The notes under the pieces are model-generated. The model made no database searches, was not told the origin of the DNA, and saw nothing but the letters and a program-made list of their open reading frames with translations. From Micrasema longulum (Eukaryota; Arthropoda; Insecta; Trichoptera; Brachycentridae): a stretch of 64,000 bases of DNA. A program made the position numbers and the translations under genes. Location: NCBI GenBank assembly GCA_022494885.1, contig JAGVSM010001340.1, forward strand, positions 1-64,000, read 5' to 3'. Every line of letters starts with the position of its first letter. The first letter of the stretch is position 1. Of the stretch, positions 57,401 to 64,000 are shown piece after piece.

Positions 57401-60400
57401 GGGACATCCTTTGGACCGATTGGGGGATTTTGGATATTTCCCAGTGTCCCGATATCCTCGGCGAAGGGGGACTGCTGGTTTGGTATCCGCACTCTGATGG
57501 AGGACTCGCATAGGTCTCGCACTCTCCTCGGTCCCAATTTAAAACTCACCCTGTATTCCTACACTGCCATTTGTGGAAACTAGAATAAGGCGAATGCACC
57601 GACCGTGCGTAATTGATTACAGCAGCGAGAGGTACAATGAAACCTTTTATAGTTTCTTTATTTTGTTGTTTTCACAGTTTGATTGTAGAGAAACTTTCTC
57701 TAATTTAGTTTAGTTTTAGCAATAAATTGATAGTGAATATGCAAAACTGAAGTGAATAAATTTGAATAATTCATTTTATCATATTAACCGGTTTGCCAAA
57801 ATTTATGTCATTATAGTTTTACTGTCACCCGTTACATGAAAGATTGAATGGAGGATTTAATAACAAAAGACGTCGTAGCGCCAAAATAACTCTTAAAAAT
57901 TACAAATTACTAGGTGATCCTTATAGTCTGTCTGTGGTTCAATTCATTAAAATAATTGTTTGTTTAAAACAAAATGTGATTCCATTTAGTTTACAAGACG
58001 GTTGATTAATCTTCATTTCTATCGAGCATTCTACCAAAGGCGACACGGCAGTATAAACAGATATCACGAGATAGGAGAGCAGCTGGTGTTTTCCATTCCA
58101 AACTATTTTTAGGTCTCATTTTTTAAAAATATTTTTTTTCTATAAAACAAACAATGATTTATAATAAAAATAATGTGACCTCACGCTTAACAATATAATT
58201 TATTTTAACTCGACAGTTGGTATGACATATTTTAGGTTTATTATAGAAATTTTTAAACCGTTTGAAAACCCCGAGGCTCTTTTTATAGCAACCTCGAGTT
58301 TACATCATTAGTTTTGTGCTTGCAGTATATAACATACATAGATAGAATTAAAAATATTCACGCAAATTTTTGAAACTCCTCGATAGTGAAACTTCGACAC
58401 GGGCAAGTTAGTCTTTTCAAATAAGGAAATAGACAAACAGGTTTTACATCGTTCCTTAAATAACAACACTGTGTAAGTCATTCTTGCAATTTTTGCAGGA
58501 CCGCGATCAAAACTGCTTTCTTTATTCAACTGGAGTTATACTTACTCAATAGGCGACAGTTTACGCATAAACGTTTAATTTATATGTGTTACAAGTTATA
58601 AGGCGTAATCTAGTTGAGCTTTTCCGACAAAGTGAGATATACATACACAATAACATCACCGCTGTCACTGAAGAGATGATACGACTGAGCGATATTCTTG
58701 TAAATTATTTCGCCTACTGTAAAAAAACAGGCAGCGGCTGGTGTTCGGCGGCGCCCCCCTGGAGGGCAGCAGCCCCGCGGCCCGCCGCTTGCTGAGTGCG
58801 CTCGGCCCCCGCCTGGAGCTGCTGCTGGACGGGCCCTCCCATGCCCTGCTTGCCACCCTGCGCCCTCTACTCCCGGGTAAACACCGTTCACAGATGCGTA
58901 CTAATATTTTTGCACTGTCCTTTCCTTTCGAACGGAAGTAGTATTGCCTGTAAACTTTGTACATACTGTGATATAATTGTCAATTGTTGTATTACTAACA
59001 ATCCTTTCACCGTGAACAGATTTAATGAAAGTGACTACTTTGAAATGAGCGTTAATTGAGTGGTTACAGAATTAATCTTTCGGTGACTTGCACGAAGGAC
59101 GTCGCGACGGTAGGATTAGGCGATCTTTCCAAATAATGACAAGTTGATGTTGTTTAATTTATATTAAATGCCACATTAAAAAGGTCGATAGTCGAGGAAC
59201 TTTTGATAAATTTGTAAAGAAACCGCCTGAAAGTGCTTAAACGGGCCTCAGTAATTTAGTTTTGTTTTGTTTTATTTTTTTCGAATACAGACAGATGTAC
59301 AATGTGCGGGTTAAATGAATATAAATAAAAACTATTAAAAATGTATACATAGTAGGGCCTGCCATCCAATAATACGTATTCACTAAATTATCCTACAACA
59401 AAGCGACGACGGTTTAAACTATATAAAGAATAATATGAACAAAACAAGGAGATAGTGGGAAGGAATAGAAGGAAATGGATAAGAAGTGGTGAAGGATGAT
59501 TGGAGGAAAGTAGGAGTGTACCTATTAAATGGAGTGTTTAATATGTCAAGACCATTAAAGTTCTTGTTGAATGCTTCACACATACTAAGGATGGTAGAAT
59601 GTTTCCTATGGTTAGTTTTAATATTACCAATATAGAAAATATCAGACAGTCTAGTTTCTAGTTGGTATGGAGGGGTAGCGGTAAGCAAATAGATGAATCG
59701 GTTCTGGGGAATCAAATTTATTATTTACAATTTTGTAAATCAGGATCTGATCGAAAAATCTCTTCTGTGTGTTAATAAAATCAAGGTTATGAAATTTTAA
59801 AGAAGCTATATAATTTGGAAAATGCAAAAGAAATTTGTATTTGACTTGTTTCAGGATTTTTTTTTGAACACTCTCGATTCTATTAATATTCAATTTATAA
59901 ACAGGGGACCAGATATGTATATGGATGTATTAATGTATTATTCGTAAATATTTTTTTTCAACATCCCTCCACTTTTGAACATTTGAATTTTGTACAAATT
60001 TTCAGGAATCATCAGTTAAGTGCGAAAGTCAAGGGCCTACTGTATACGCATCCTAAAGGTCATGTTAGAAAGTTTGATTACAGGATGACTATTGACATCA
60101 ATTTAGTTATATCCTGTCAAGTTATTATATGCGATTTTTAAAATGTCCAAAACGCCGTTTCCCTTTTTAAATTTGTCTTTGAATATTTGACCCATTTGAC
60201 AATTTGTATTTAATAAAGTCTTCCTTAGGTAAAATGTTTGTTTTAATTCAGAAAGTTTGGAGTTCTCCCCCGAGGATGCGGGGGAAGGGGAAAGGCTCCT
60301 CAGTGTGGCGGCCTTGCTGCGAGATGCGGGCGGCGAGGATGTCATCTTGCCCACGCCCCCCTCCGCGCCGCGCCGTAAGGTGTCGGTGGCCGCGCTGTTC

Positions 60401-63130
60401 CTGGGCGGGCCCCCGCGCCTCCCGCGCACCTCCGCCGCCCCCCCGCTGCTTCTGGAACGCTCGGGTCCGGATCTTCCGCGCCAATTCGTCAAGCAATCTG
60501 TTACAACTGAGATTTTTATTGACAATTCTGCGAGTGTAAATGGTTTGCGGAGTGCCATTTCCTGGAAATTAAATAACTCGAGACTCACGGAAGGAGATGG
60601 AAAACTTAATGATATTCCGCCTCTCATCGATAATCCGATTTCTAGTGTAATAAAATTTCCAAATAATAAAACTAAAAATGGTAATATCCAACATTCCAGC
60701 CGGGGGGATCCTAAATATCAACCGTCTCCGAAAAGATCTGCCCTCGGTTGTTCTGCTAATAAGAATAATAACCTCGGCAAAAAGAAACCGAAACTCACGG
60801 TTGTCCAGGAATTCGCGAGTCATACGAGGTGTACTAAGAACTCTATTTTGGAAAAATCCAATTGTGAAAATATCCGTGCGGGGAGGAAAAATATTACCAT
60901 CCGTAAAGGAATAAAAACAATTACAATTGCAAAAGCTATACGCTCTCGAGAGATTGAGAAAACGAATGATCCCGAACCTTGTTATATTGCCGAAACAGTT
61001 GATTTTAATACGAAGATCCAATCTCACGAGAAAGATAAAGATAAGGAACCTGTCGCTAACTGTGACTCGGCACAGGCGTCTTGTGACCTTGTGACTTCCC
61101 CTTCTGTAATTCGTGAAAAGACTGAAGATGAGTTTTTCAAAGAAAACTGTATCGCTGGTTGTCAACAGGAGATAGATCCTGATGTGATTAGAAGATTAAA
61201 TCGTTCCACTTCCGAATCTGATTTATCCGTAATGGGAGACATTATTCTCTCCTCTCTGAGAGCCGATATTGTTGGCTCTAGCCCCGTTAGGAATATCTCC
61301 ATCGGAGACAGAAACCGAACTCCCTCACCGTTAGTTACAGTAACGGCGAATAGTCCGAAGGTTGTAAAACCCTCAAAAAAATTCACTCATAATAAAAAAC
61401 TAGCTAAATACGAAAAACAGAAAATATATCAGAAAAAGATAAAAAACTTTTCGTATGAAAACTCGGTTAAAGAGTTTAATACGAAAAAATATATATTCGG
61501 AGAAAAAGACACTATCAAATCACTAAAAAAATGTAATAAGGTGACAAATAGTACGGGGTCATTGGAAGGTGCCGGCTCTCGGCGCAGAAAGTTATTCCCT
61601 ACGAAGGAGAGCAACCCCGACTTGTCCGTCTACCTGGAGCCCCCCTCGGGAGATGAGACTCCCCTCCCTCGTCCTCCGGTGTCCTACTCCTACCGCCCTC
61701 GCATGCTTCGGGCGGCGCAAGACTCGGAGCTGTTGTTCGAGCCCAAACCCGAGAACATCGAGTCTAAAAAGGTCAGAAGATCTGCTCCCTCAGAAAAGCT
61801 AGACCCGACGGTCGTGCGAGCTCTCTCGGACGAGAGAATGAGAGGCGCGCCGCAGCCGGTGGACGATCGCACCGTCTCCCGTCCCGTGCCGGATGTCGGA
61901 GGGTGTTCAGATAATGAATACAACATGCCGCTTAGTTTATTGGTTAAAACTAATATGGTACCTCCACGTTCCTCCGTTTGCACTGAATCCAAATTGAAGA
62001 CTAAAATATCGAATGCCCAAAATAGTATTTCTCTATTTAGTATGGTTAAAACGAATACGGAAAAAAGCAAAATGTCTAGAGTATTCAAAACTAAAAATAA
62101 ACCTCTAATGGTAAAAAAGAACAATAAAAGTAAAGATTATGTTATGGAGAAGTTTTTAAAGAAAGATTCAGCCCCAGAGTTGGAACATTGTTTGACTGTG
62201 GAAAAGGAACGTAGCCGACCTCGTCTCGAGGAGTCGTTCTCCAGCGTAGTATGGAAACTTGCGCAGAACTGTCCTTCCCTAGATACTAGCAACACTTCCC
62301 CGGGGAAAGAAGCTCCTCTCTCCGGTCAGATCCCCGCCGTTTCTTTCCCGGAGGAAGACACTCGTCTCCGGCTAGATCTGGAAAGTGTACTTTCCCAGAG
62401 AGATATTTTTGTTACAAAAAAAACCCTTTCAGAGGCAATTCCTAGCCCTTCGAGGTTAAATAGCCCAGAAGAAGGAGTTATACATCTGTGTGATGGTGTT
62501 AAGACAGATAGATCTCCCAATGTTGACACGTTATTGCGCACAGTTCCCTTGATGGATTGCCAGGTGGTGTTGGAGAAATGCGACATAAATGTGTCGGCTG
62601 AGACTGCCAGATATGACAGTTCATCCGATTTAACCTCTTCATCAGCTTCTTCCGTTAATATGGCGGTCCGAGAAAAAAAACGTTCCATTCCGTATGACGC
62701 AGTATCCAACGACAATTTTTCCTTACTCTTTGATTACAAAAAATACATGAGGAGTATTTCCCCGCTGATAATAGACAACGTAGAGCCCGCCGGGCCTGTG
62801 GAGGGAGAGGTCTCTTCCGCAGCGGAAGATCGTCGATCGACAGTGTCCACCGAGAGCAGCGGCGAGGGAGACGGCAGTAGGGAGCCGCCGCGCAGGAGGA
62901 GCGAGGCGCGCGGCGGAAGGCGCAAGAGGAGCTCCGAGTGCGGTACGGTATCGTCGGACCGCGTCGGTAGTGCGGATCGCTCCGTCGCGTCCTGTCTGGT
63001 AAGTAGTCGCATCGTGTGTGCAGATTTGGAGGCGGAGCTGGACGACGCGGTGACGTATTCCCGGAAAGTCACCGAGTTTCTTCTGTCCATGCAACTGAGG
63101 CAGTGGAACCGACATCGGTTCTCCGATTAG
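41587..63130 (+). CDS. SYCP2-like meiotic chromosome axis protein, seven exons
   Basis: Predicted lateral-element (axis) protein of the synaptonemal complex, acting on meiotic chromosomes. Exons: 41587-41739, 41827-42033, 53166-53344, 53431-53578, 54646-54881, 58731-58876, 60252-63130. All six introns are GT-AG, phases agree, and the sum is 1315 codons plus stop (1324 from an in-frame ATG at 41560). Exons 1-4 (residues 1-229) resemble the armadillo-like domain of SYCP2: DGLLKKC then [11 protein letters not shown] then VEDIVPLI, and [18 protein letters not shown] against the family's GDYELQ--IVEAL. Exons 5-6 (230-357) resemble the Spt16M-like domain: [20 protein letters not shown], then [13 protein letters not shown]. 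Exon 7 is a long Ser/Lys/Asp-rich disordered tail ending in a short helix ([20 protein letters not shown]). Identity rests on remembered family patterns; confirmation needs a profile search. No frame-breaking change is seen. Confidence 0.75.
41827..42033 (+). CDS. SYCP2-like exon 2
   Basis: Residues 52-120, acceptor TTTTTAG, donor GTAGGT, both phase 0. Contains [11 protein letters not shown] and [13 protein letters not shown], armadillo-like helices. An 87-bp intron precedes it and an 11.1-kb intron follows. Confidence 0.75.
42068..42210 (-). repeat. LINE 3'-UTR-type repeat E
   Basis: CATAGTAGGGCCTGCCATCC and AAAGCGATGAGGGTTTAA are the complement of repeat E. Lies just inside SYCP2-like intron 2. 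Confidence 0.65.
42428..42458. repeat. (AT)n microsatellite
   Basis: About 15 AT units followed by (ATTC)n; preceded by CA-rich sequence. Confidence 0.95.
42475..42790 (+). repeat. LINE 3'-UTR-type repeat E
   Basis: ATTAAATCAAATGCAATTTTTCAC, CCACTATCTCCTTGTTTTGTCG, GGATGCCAGGCCCTACTATG and a TTTGTATTCGAAATAAATAAA end. It points towards the jockey relic that follows. Confidence 0.65.
42930..43796 (-). pseudogene. Jockey-like LINE 3' part, cut by the Gypsy element
   Basis: On the minus strand from the Gypsy border: [20 protein letters not shown] (RT catalytic box), then [15 protein letters not shown], and after changes [33 protein letters not shown] and [20 protein letters not shown] (43031-43435). 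It ends near 42930 with an A/T tail. Its 5' continuation, FLIYLNDL, is on the other side of the Gypsy element at about 49961-49985. Several frame changes; dead. Confidence 0.8.
43797..44159 (-). repeat. Gypsy 3' LTR
   Basis: 363 bp; almost identical with 49595-49956, apart from single-base changes and a small difference near 44073-44085. Confidence 0.93.
44208..45173 (-). CDS. Gypsy integrase (open frame)
   Basis: Inserts the element's cDNA into host DNA. The 321-codon frame holds the end of the zinc-binding region (CIPCQKSK), then the catalytic core with D in HVDLFGPF, D in TDQGRQF and E in [11 protein letters not shown]; the last two are separated by exactly 35 residues (D,D-35-E). The C-terminal part ([18 protein letters not shown]) is the usual Gypsy tail domain. 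The frame is separated from the RT-RNase H frame by what looks like loss of one base near 45176, so a fused Pol could not be made from this copy. Confidence 0.92.
   Translation of the reverse strand: MKADCAAWTKACIPCQKSKVNKHTRTPIIKIDMPRQKFCVVHVDLFGPFPPSEGLRYCLTCIDRYTRWAEVIPIADIQTHTIIRAIWDNWIARYGVPEKIITDQGRQFMSTDFNLFCSRSGIAHSNTTPYHPQSNGMIERFHRTLKTAIKAHHPVPWTKSISTILLGLRATLRTNAEHSVAEMLYGCKLKLPADILEQTNDYIDPDSYTRQLVKFMQNVKPRPVEHHNKGNVFIHPELKRATHLFLRDDRVYKTLMPNYKGPYKVITRAEKTVTLDVMANIKRFRWTGASRRSRQRKNEPVQQKRKHQQNNRHTQRVAAGG
45179..47032 (-). CDS. Gypsy reverse transcriptase-RNase H (open frame)
   Basis: 617 codons. Residues about 1-60 hold the end of the protease region ([15 protein letters not shown]). 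The RT domain (about 110-300) shows [29 protein letters not shown] with the first catalytic Asp, and YIDDILIA at about 253 with the YxDD box. RNase H follows with [23 protein letters not shown] and YTDHKPL. The zinc-region start of integrase ([10 protein letters not shown]) is at the end, where a stop occurs after a one-base loss. The upstream end is shifted with respect to the protease frame near 47030. Confidence 0.93.
   Translation of the reverse strand: MFTWKFIIADTTCPIIGADFLHNFHLLVDVRNKRLVDNTNGKIVRAFDISTNNNITCSISLTDKTNIYHSLILKYPQLVDINKPYAGLDKHNTIHHRDTRGKPVMCKTRRLSPELLRQAKQEFDHMVAQGICRPSKSEWASPLYMVKKSDGTYRPCGDYRSLNAQTVPDRYSLPHIHDICNDLFNCKIFSKIDLQRAYHQIPINETDIKKTAITTPFGLFDFVRMPFGLSCAAQTFQRHINEVTRGLEGVHAYIDDILIASPDEETHVEHLKALFQRLQDHGMVVNPSKCEFAKKTLLFLGYEISAEGIGPSPTKVEAITNLNKPETIKQLRRFLAMGNFYRRFIPRAAHKLIRLHDYLKGAQKNDNRKVEWNEVTTHDFEEVKNSLINATKLSYPEESSKMSVGTDASDYAIGGVLQQTTDGINYKPISFFSKKLNKAQCSYSTYDRELLAIFETVRYFQHYLEGREFCIYTDHKPLQFGFRRKSHDKESPRQLRYLDYISQFSTDIKYIKGEDNVDADTLSRIDMIEQEANISFEKIHKEQRQDNELLALLDDKNTALNLIKTNMQGQEIVFDLNKGNMRPYIPKTLQRSFFNQVHNLNHAGADATTKTISQRGV
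47011..47265 (-). pseudogene. Gypsy protease, active site altered
   Basis: The frame reads [13 protein letters not shown] where retroelement proteases have a D[ST]G triad, so the catalytic Asp is Asn here. The frame is then displaced relative to the RT frame close to 47030. Either change alone should abolish processing. Confidence 0.75.
47268..48144 (-). pseudogene. Gypsy gag, frameshifted
   Basis: Begins at the ATG complement at 48144 ([17 protein letters not shown], then [20 protein letters not shown]), shifts near 47990, continues in 47636-47959 ([42 protein letters not shown]), shifts again near 47630 and ends in 47268-47618 with an Asn-rich stretch and a zinc-knuckle-like [18 protein letters not shown]. 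This is the structural protein of Gypsy-type elements without a canonical CCHC. Confidence 0.82.
48145..49594 (-). other. Gypsy leader (5' untranslated) region
   Basis: About 1.45 kb between gag and the 5' LTR, AT-rich and without an open frame. Contains tandem TTACATTTACATTAG words near 49198-49230 and a TTATAATTATTATAA palindrome near 49308. The primer-binding site is at its outer end. Confidence 0.75.
49595..49956 (-). repeat. Gypsy 5' LTR
   Basis: 362 bp, minus orientation. Directly followed on the plus strand by the AGGT duplication. Confidence 0.93.
49961..50125 (-). repeat. 5' stub of the split jockey LINE, then repeat E
   Basis: The minus strand just before the Gypsy element reads FLIYLNDL, the RT segment preceding the FADDT box at 43760. 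Farther right, 49990-50125 is the complement of repeat E (ACAAAACAAGGAGATAGTGG, AAGGATGATTGAAGGGAAGT, AATTGCATTTGATTTAATG). The jockey copy thus was truncated at its 5' end and inserted in or beside repeat E. Confidence 0.6.
50126..50799. other. Intron DNA with LINE scraps, no gene seen
   Basis: 50170-50330 resembles the RT C-terminal region found at 59520-59620 (GGAGTGTTAAATAT, TTCTTGTTAAATACTT), so it is a decayed LINE piece. The rest is unassigned. Confidence 0.4.
50800..51270 (-). pseudogene. Jockey-like RT fragment with an unrelated tail
   Basis: From about 51260 on the minus strand: [14 protein letters not shown], stop, [16 protein letters not shown] and FLENLLKK, the finger region of jockey RTs ([17 protein letters not shown]). 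The frame then goes on for about 90 codons (50807-51100) with [15 protein letters not shown] and [13 protein letters not shown], which is not RT. Probably a chance fusion after deletion. Confidence 0.5.
51298..51412 (-). repeat. SINE family A head
   Basis: The complement shows CTCGTGGTGTAGAGGTCAGCG (A box) and GGTCTCGGGTTCGATTCCCG (B box), then ATGAAATATTTATTC and GGGGTGTTTTAATACT, the start of the body. Confidence 0.75.
51590..52390 (+). pseudogene. RTE-type LINE 3' part
   Basis: Plus strand: QISISLCR-like and [21 protein letters not shown] text, then 51834-52034 [16 protein letters not shown] and [20 protein letters not shown], later in other frames [18 protein letters not shown] and a terminal [20 protein letters not shown] segment ending with GCCACTGATGATGATG. 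Same family as 905-2950 but more decayed. Confidence 0.75.
52751..52990 (+). repeat. SINE family A, near full-length
   Basis: Head TCCGCCTCGTGGTGTAGTGG with B box GGGTTTGATTCCTGGG, then body GTGGTTTTACACTGCTATAT, CCTGGACTGGCACCCAAAG, GATCACCTTACCTCC, GAGTACCGATGCACCAC and a GATGATGA tail. This is the reference copy for the family in this window. Confidence 0.8.
53166..53344 (+). CDS. SYCP2-like exon 3
   Basis: Acceptor ATCGCAG, donor GTGAGT. Residues 121-180: [20 protein letters not shown], then [19 protein letters not shown]. Very GC-rich. Starts in phase 0, matching exon 2 although 11.1 kb away, and ends with two bases of a codon. Confidence 0.75.
53431..53578 (+). CDS. SYCP2-like exon 4
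   Basis: Acceptor CTCCGCAG, donor GTAATC. Carries the most family-like segment, [18 protein letters not shown], and ends KENFDQ at a codon border that joins ECRSYLN of exon 5. An 86-bp intron precedes it. Confidence 0.8.
53808..53885 (+). repeat. Short repeat F
   Basis: TTATTATTATTATTCGTTAT, AGACAGACAGCCTTTGC, TGATGCGCCTATAT. A second copy is at 54889-54965 beyond exon 5. Both look like the end of a LINE or SINE tail. Confidence 0.45.
54646..54881 (+). CDS. SYCP2-like exon 5
   Basis: Acceptor GCGTTCCAG, donor GTGACT. Residues 230-308: [20 protein letters not shown], then [17 protein letters not shown] and [18 protein letters not shown]-rich. A stop follows directly in frame beyond the donor, which supports this exon end. 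Confidence 0.75.
54889..54965 (+). repeat. Short repeat F
   Basis: TTATTATTATTGCTATCTG, AGGCAGCCGGCCTTTGCCGG, TGCGCCTATTTATG; see 53808. Confidence 0.45.
55240..56117 (+). mobile_element. Non-autonomous Helitron copy, 5' end unsure
   Basis: The 3' end CAGGACAACGTCTGTCGGG, then CTAG at 56114-56117 followed by T, is the same as at 8601. AACTCTTCCTAAACGGCTTA near 55278 and CCAGGGTTGCATTTGACGAG near 55404 are Helitron-family internal words, the latter shared with 4875. No TC start can be fixed. Holds a nested hairpin at 55873-56021. Lies in SYCP2-like intron 5. Confidence 0.7.
55873..56021. repeat. Hairpin repeat nested in the Helitron
   Basis: Arms of about 58 bp (TTTATTATATAAATAAAACACG, GAGTGATACTTTAATCC, ACAAATTTGGAATATCCAGT and complement) with one mismatch and a loop of about 32 bp. 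Possibly a small hairpin MITE. Confidence 0.88.
56118..58730. other. Remainder of SYCP2-like intron 5
   Basis: AT-rich. At about 57050-57110 the minus strand reads [20 protein letters not shown], which fits the end of a LINE RT C-terminus, so 56580-57420 may be a decayed minus-strand LINE. No other gene seen. Confidence 0.4.
58731..58876 (+). CDS. SYCP2-like exon 6
   Basis: Acceptor AAAAAAACAG, donor GTAAAC. Residues 309-356: [20 protein letters not shown] then [20 protein letters not shown]. An alternative AG four bases downstream gives the wrong frame. GC-rich. Confidence 0.72.
59283..59535 (-). repeat. LINE 3'-UTR-type repeat E
   Basis: CATAGTAGGGCCTGCCATCC, AAAGCGACGACGGTTTAAAC and ACAAAACAAGGAGATAGTGG (complement of repeat E), directly 3' of the RT fragment that follows on the same strand. 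Confidence 0.65.
59536..59940 (-). pseudogene. LINE RT C-terminus attached to repeat E
   Basis: Minus-strand frames 59651-59893 ([40 protein letters not shown]) and 59419-59715 ([20 protein letters not shown], then [16 protein letters not shown]) give the known end of jockey-type RT proteins. A frame change lies between them. Lies in SYCP2-like intron 6. Confidence 0.75.
60252..63130 (+). CDS. SYCP2-like exon 7 (terminal)
   Basis: Acceptor TTTTAATTCAG, phase-matched to exon 6. 958 residues, uninterrupted: [18 protein letters not shown] at the start, GC-rich for about 230 bp, then a long polar tail with many Ser, Lys, Asn and Asp residues, basic patches (RRRKLF, KKPKLT) and near the end [18 protein letters not shown]. 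It ends with a short amphipathic helix [18 protein letters not shown] and stop TAG at 63128. In the family such a tail ends in a coiled coil that pairs with SYCP3; only a short one is visible here. Confidence 0.85.
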
Positions 63131-64000
63131 GAATTAAAATATTTCTCTATATATTCACCACTTCCTTTGTATGCTTGTATTGTTCTCATTGCGAATTTAT
63201 TATAAACCCTATGAATAGAATAACAGACTCTATGTAATACAAATCTTTTGGCAATTTTCTAAATCGGTGTCTTTTATTTCTTCTTTTCTTTAAAAAAAAT
63301 AATTAATTTGACTTATTTACCTTTACCATTTTTCAAACATATATATTATGCAATTACATTTAATTAAACTATAAACTTATCTTATATAACTTATGGGTTG
63401 TAAATTATAGAGGATGTAGAGGATGTATCGTCATTTAACTAACAAGAATGGGTAAGTCATTTTGGTTATTTTTACAACACGGTGAAACGGTTTTTGGTTT
63501 ATTTTACCAATTGCCTGCACTATATTGACCGTGTGCGATACGATACTACCTCTCGTGCGAGCTCTTTATTACCTATCACCGCCACCGATGGGATGTCGCA
63601 AAGATCTTCACCCTGGCTTCTGCAGAGCATTATTGAGCGCCCTGAAAGCTGACCGTCCGCATAAAGGGAGTGATAGGAATGACATCTATAGGAGAATATG
63701 TACGGCACGGAGTTTTAAATTTATTCTGTCGCTAATTAAATCTGACGTTGTACCACAACAATTCATTATTTGCATTTGTCGAATATACGAGTAACTCAAC
63801 TAGAAAGACAATATTATAATGTTTGGATAAGTCTACCTAATGAGACTCTCCTGCGGCCGTGGTGCACTAAACTACAATATCAAAAACTTCCGGATAATAT
63901 AATCTCGTTGGGAAACAATTGCCATCGACAGATTGGCCTAACTAAAATATTACCGAGATTAATCATCGAGTAGTAAAAGAAGTAGTCATTAGTTACTAGA
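63131..64000. other. Downstream region, no certain gene
   Basis: Contains the probable 3' UTR of the SYCP2-like gene; no clear AATAAA was found close to the stop. From about 63520 plus-strand frames (63525-63794, then 63770-63973) and a minus frame (63520-63708) are open and somewhat less AT-rich, but none resembles a known protein. An exon of a next gene or a transposon scrap is possible. Confidence 0.35.

Noticed and set aside
1..64000. CRISPR array, rRNA genes or prokaryotic operons
   Set aside because: No regularly spaced repeats, rRNA cores or ribosome-binding-site-linked gene series; the genes have spliceosomal introns and the repeats are eukaryotic.

Overview
The window looks like an AT-rich, repeat-loaded insect chromosome segment, most probably from a moth or butterfly. 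The lepidopteran guess rests on Helitrons with a TCTATATATATAAAAATG start and a CTAG end, RTE-type endonuclease-reverse transcriptase LINEs, tRNA-headed SINEs, and the frequent TAGGTACCTAC-like motif. It is an inference; no species can be named from sequence alone. There are no operons, rRNA genes or CRISPR arrays.

Two host genes can be supported, both in the right third. At 38767-39954 (minus) lies a single-exon 395-codon ceramide glucosyltransferase (GlcT/UGCG, family GT21) with its D, D, D and RxxRW residues in place. From about 41587 to 63130 (plus) I can join seven exons, all with GT-AG borders and all in phase, into a 1315-residue protein. Its N-terminal half resembles SYCP2, the meiotic chromosome-axis / lateral-element protein: an armadillo-like domain, then an Spt16M-like domain, then a long disordered Ser/Lys-rich tail ending in a short helix. 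No single open frame shows this gene. It is the most interesting item in the window.

The rest is mostly mobile DNA. Positions 1-4738: a 5'-broken RTE LINE (minus), then featureless DNA. 4739-8601: a Helitron with tandem internal repeats and remains of another element. 8620-11090: LINE fragments. 11970-13641: a Tc1-like element with an apparently intact DD34E transposase split by one 72-bp intron. 16301-16667: a foldback element. 18755-22050: SINE and LINE copies. 22699-24322: a large inverted repeat plus decayed pogo-type transposase. 24424-27435: a hAT (ZBED5/Buster-like) transposon with a perfect 8-bp target duplication, inserted in an RTE LINE and itself holding a SINE. 28807-31053: a terminal-inverted-repeat element with an unassigned, broken ORF. 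31135-32412: a jockey-like LINE. 32465-38412: SINEs and short repeats.

The 11.1-kb second intron of the SYCP2-like gene holds a 6.16-kb Gypsy LTR element (minus; AGGT target duplications; nearly identical LTRs; several frameshifts) inserted in a jockey LINE, plus further LINE and SINE copies. Intron 5 holds a second Helitron copy with a nested hairpin, and intron 6 a LINE 3' end. Many boundaries of degraded repeats are approximate and are marked so.
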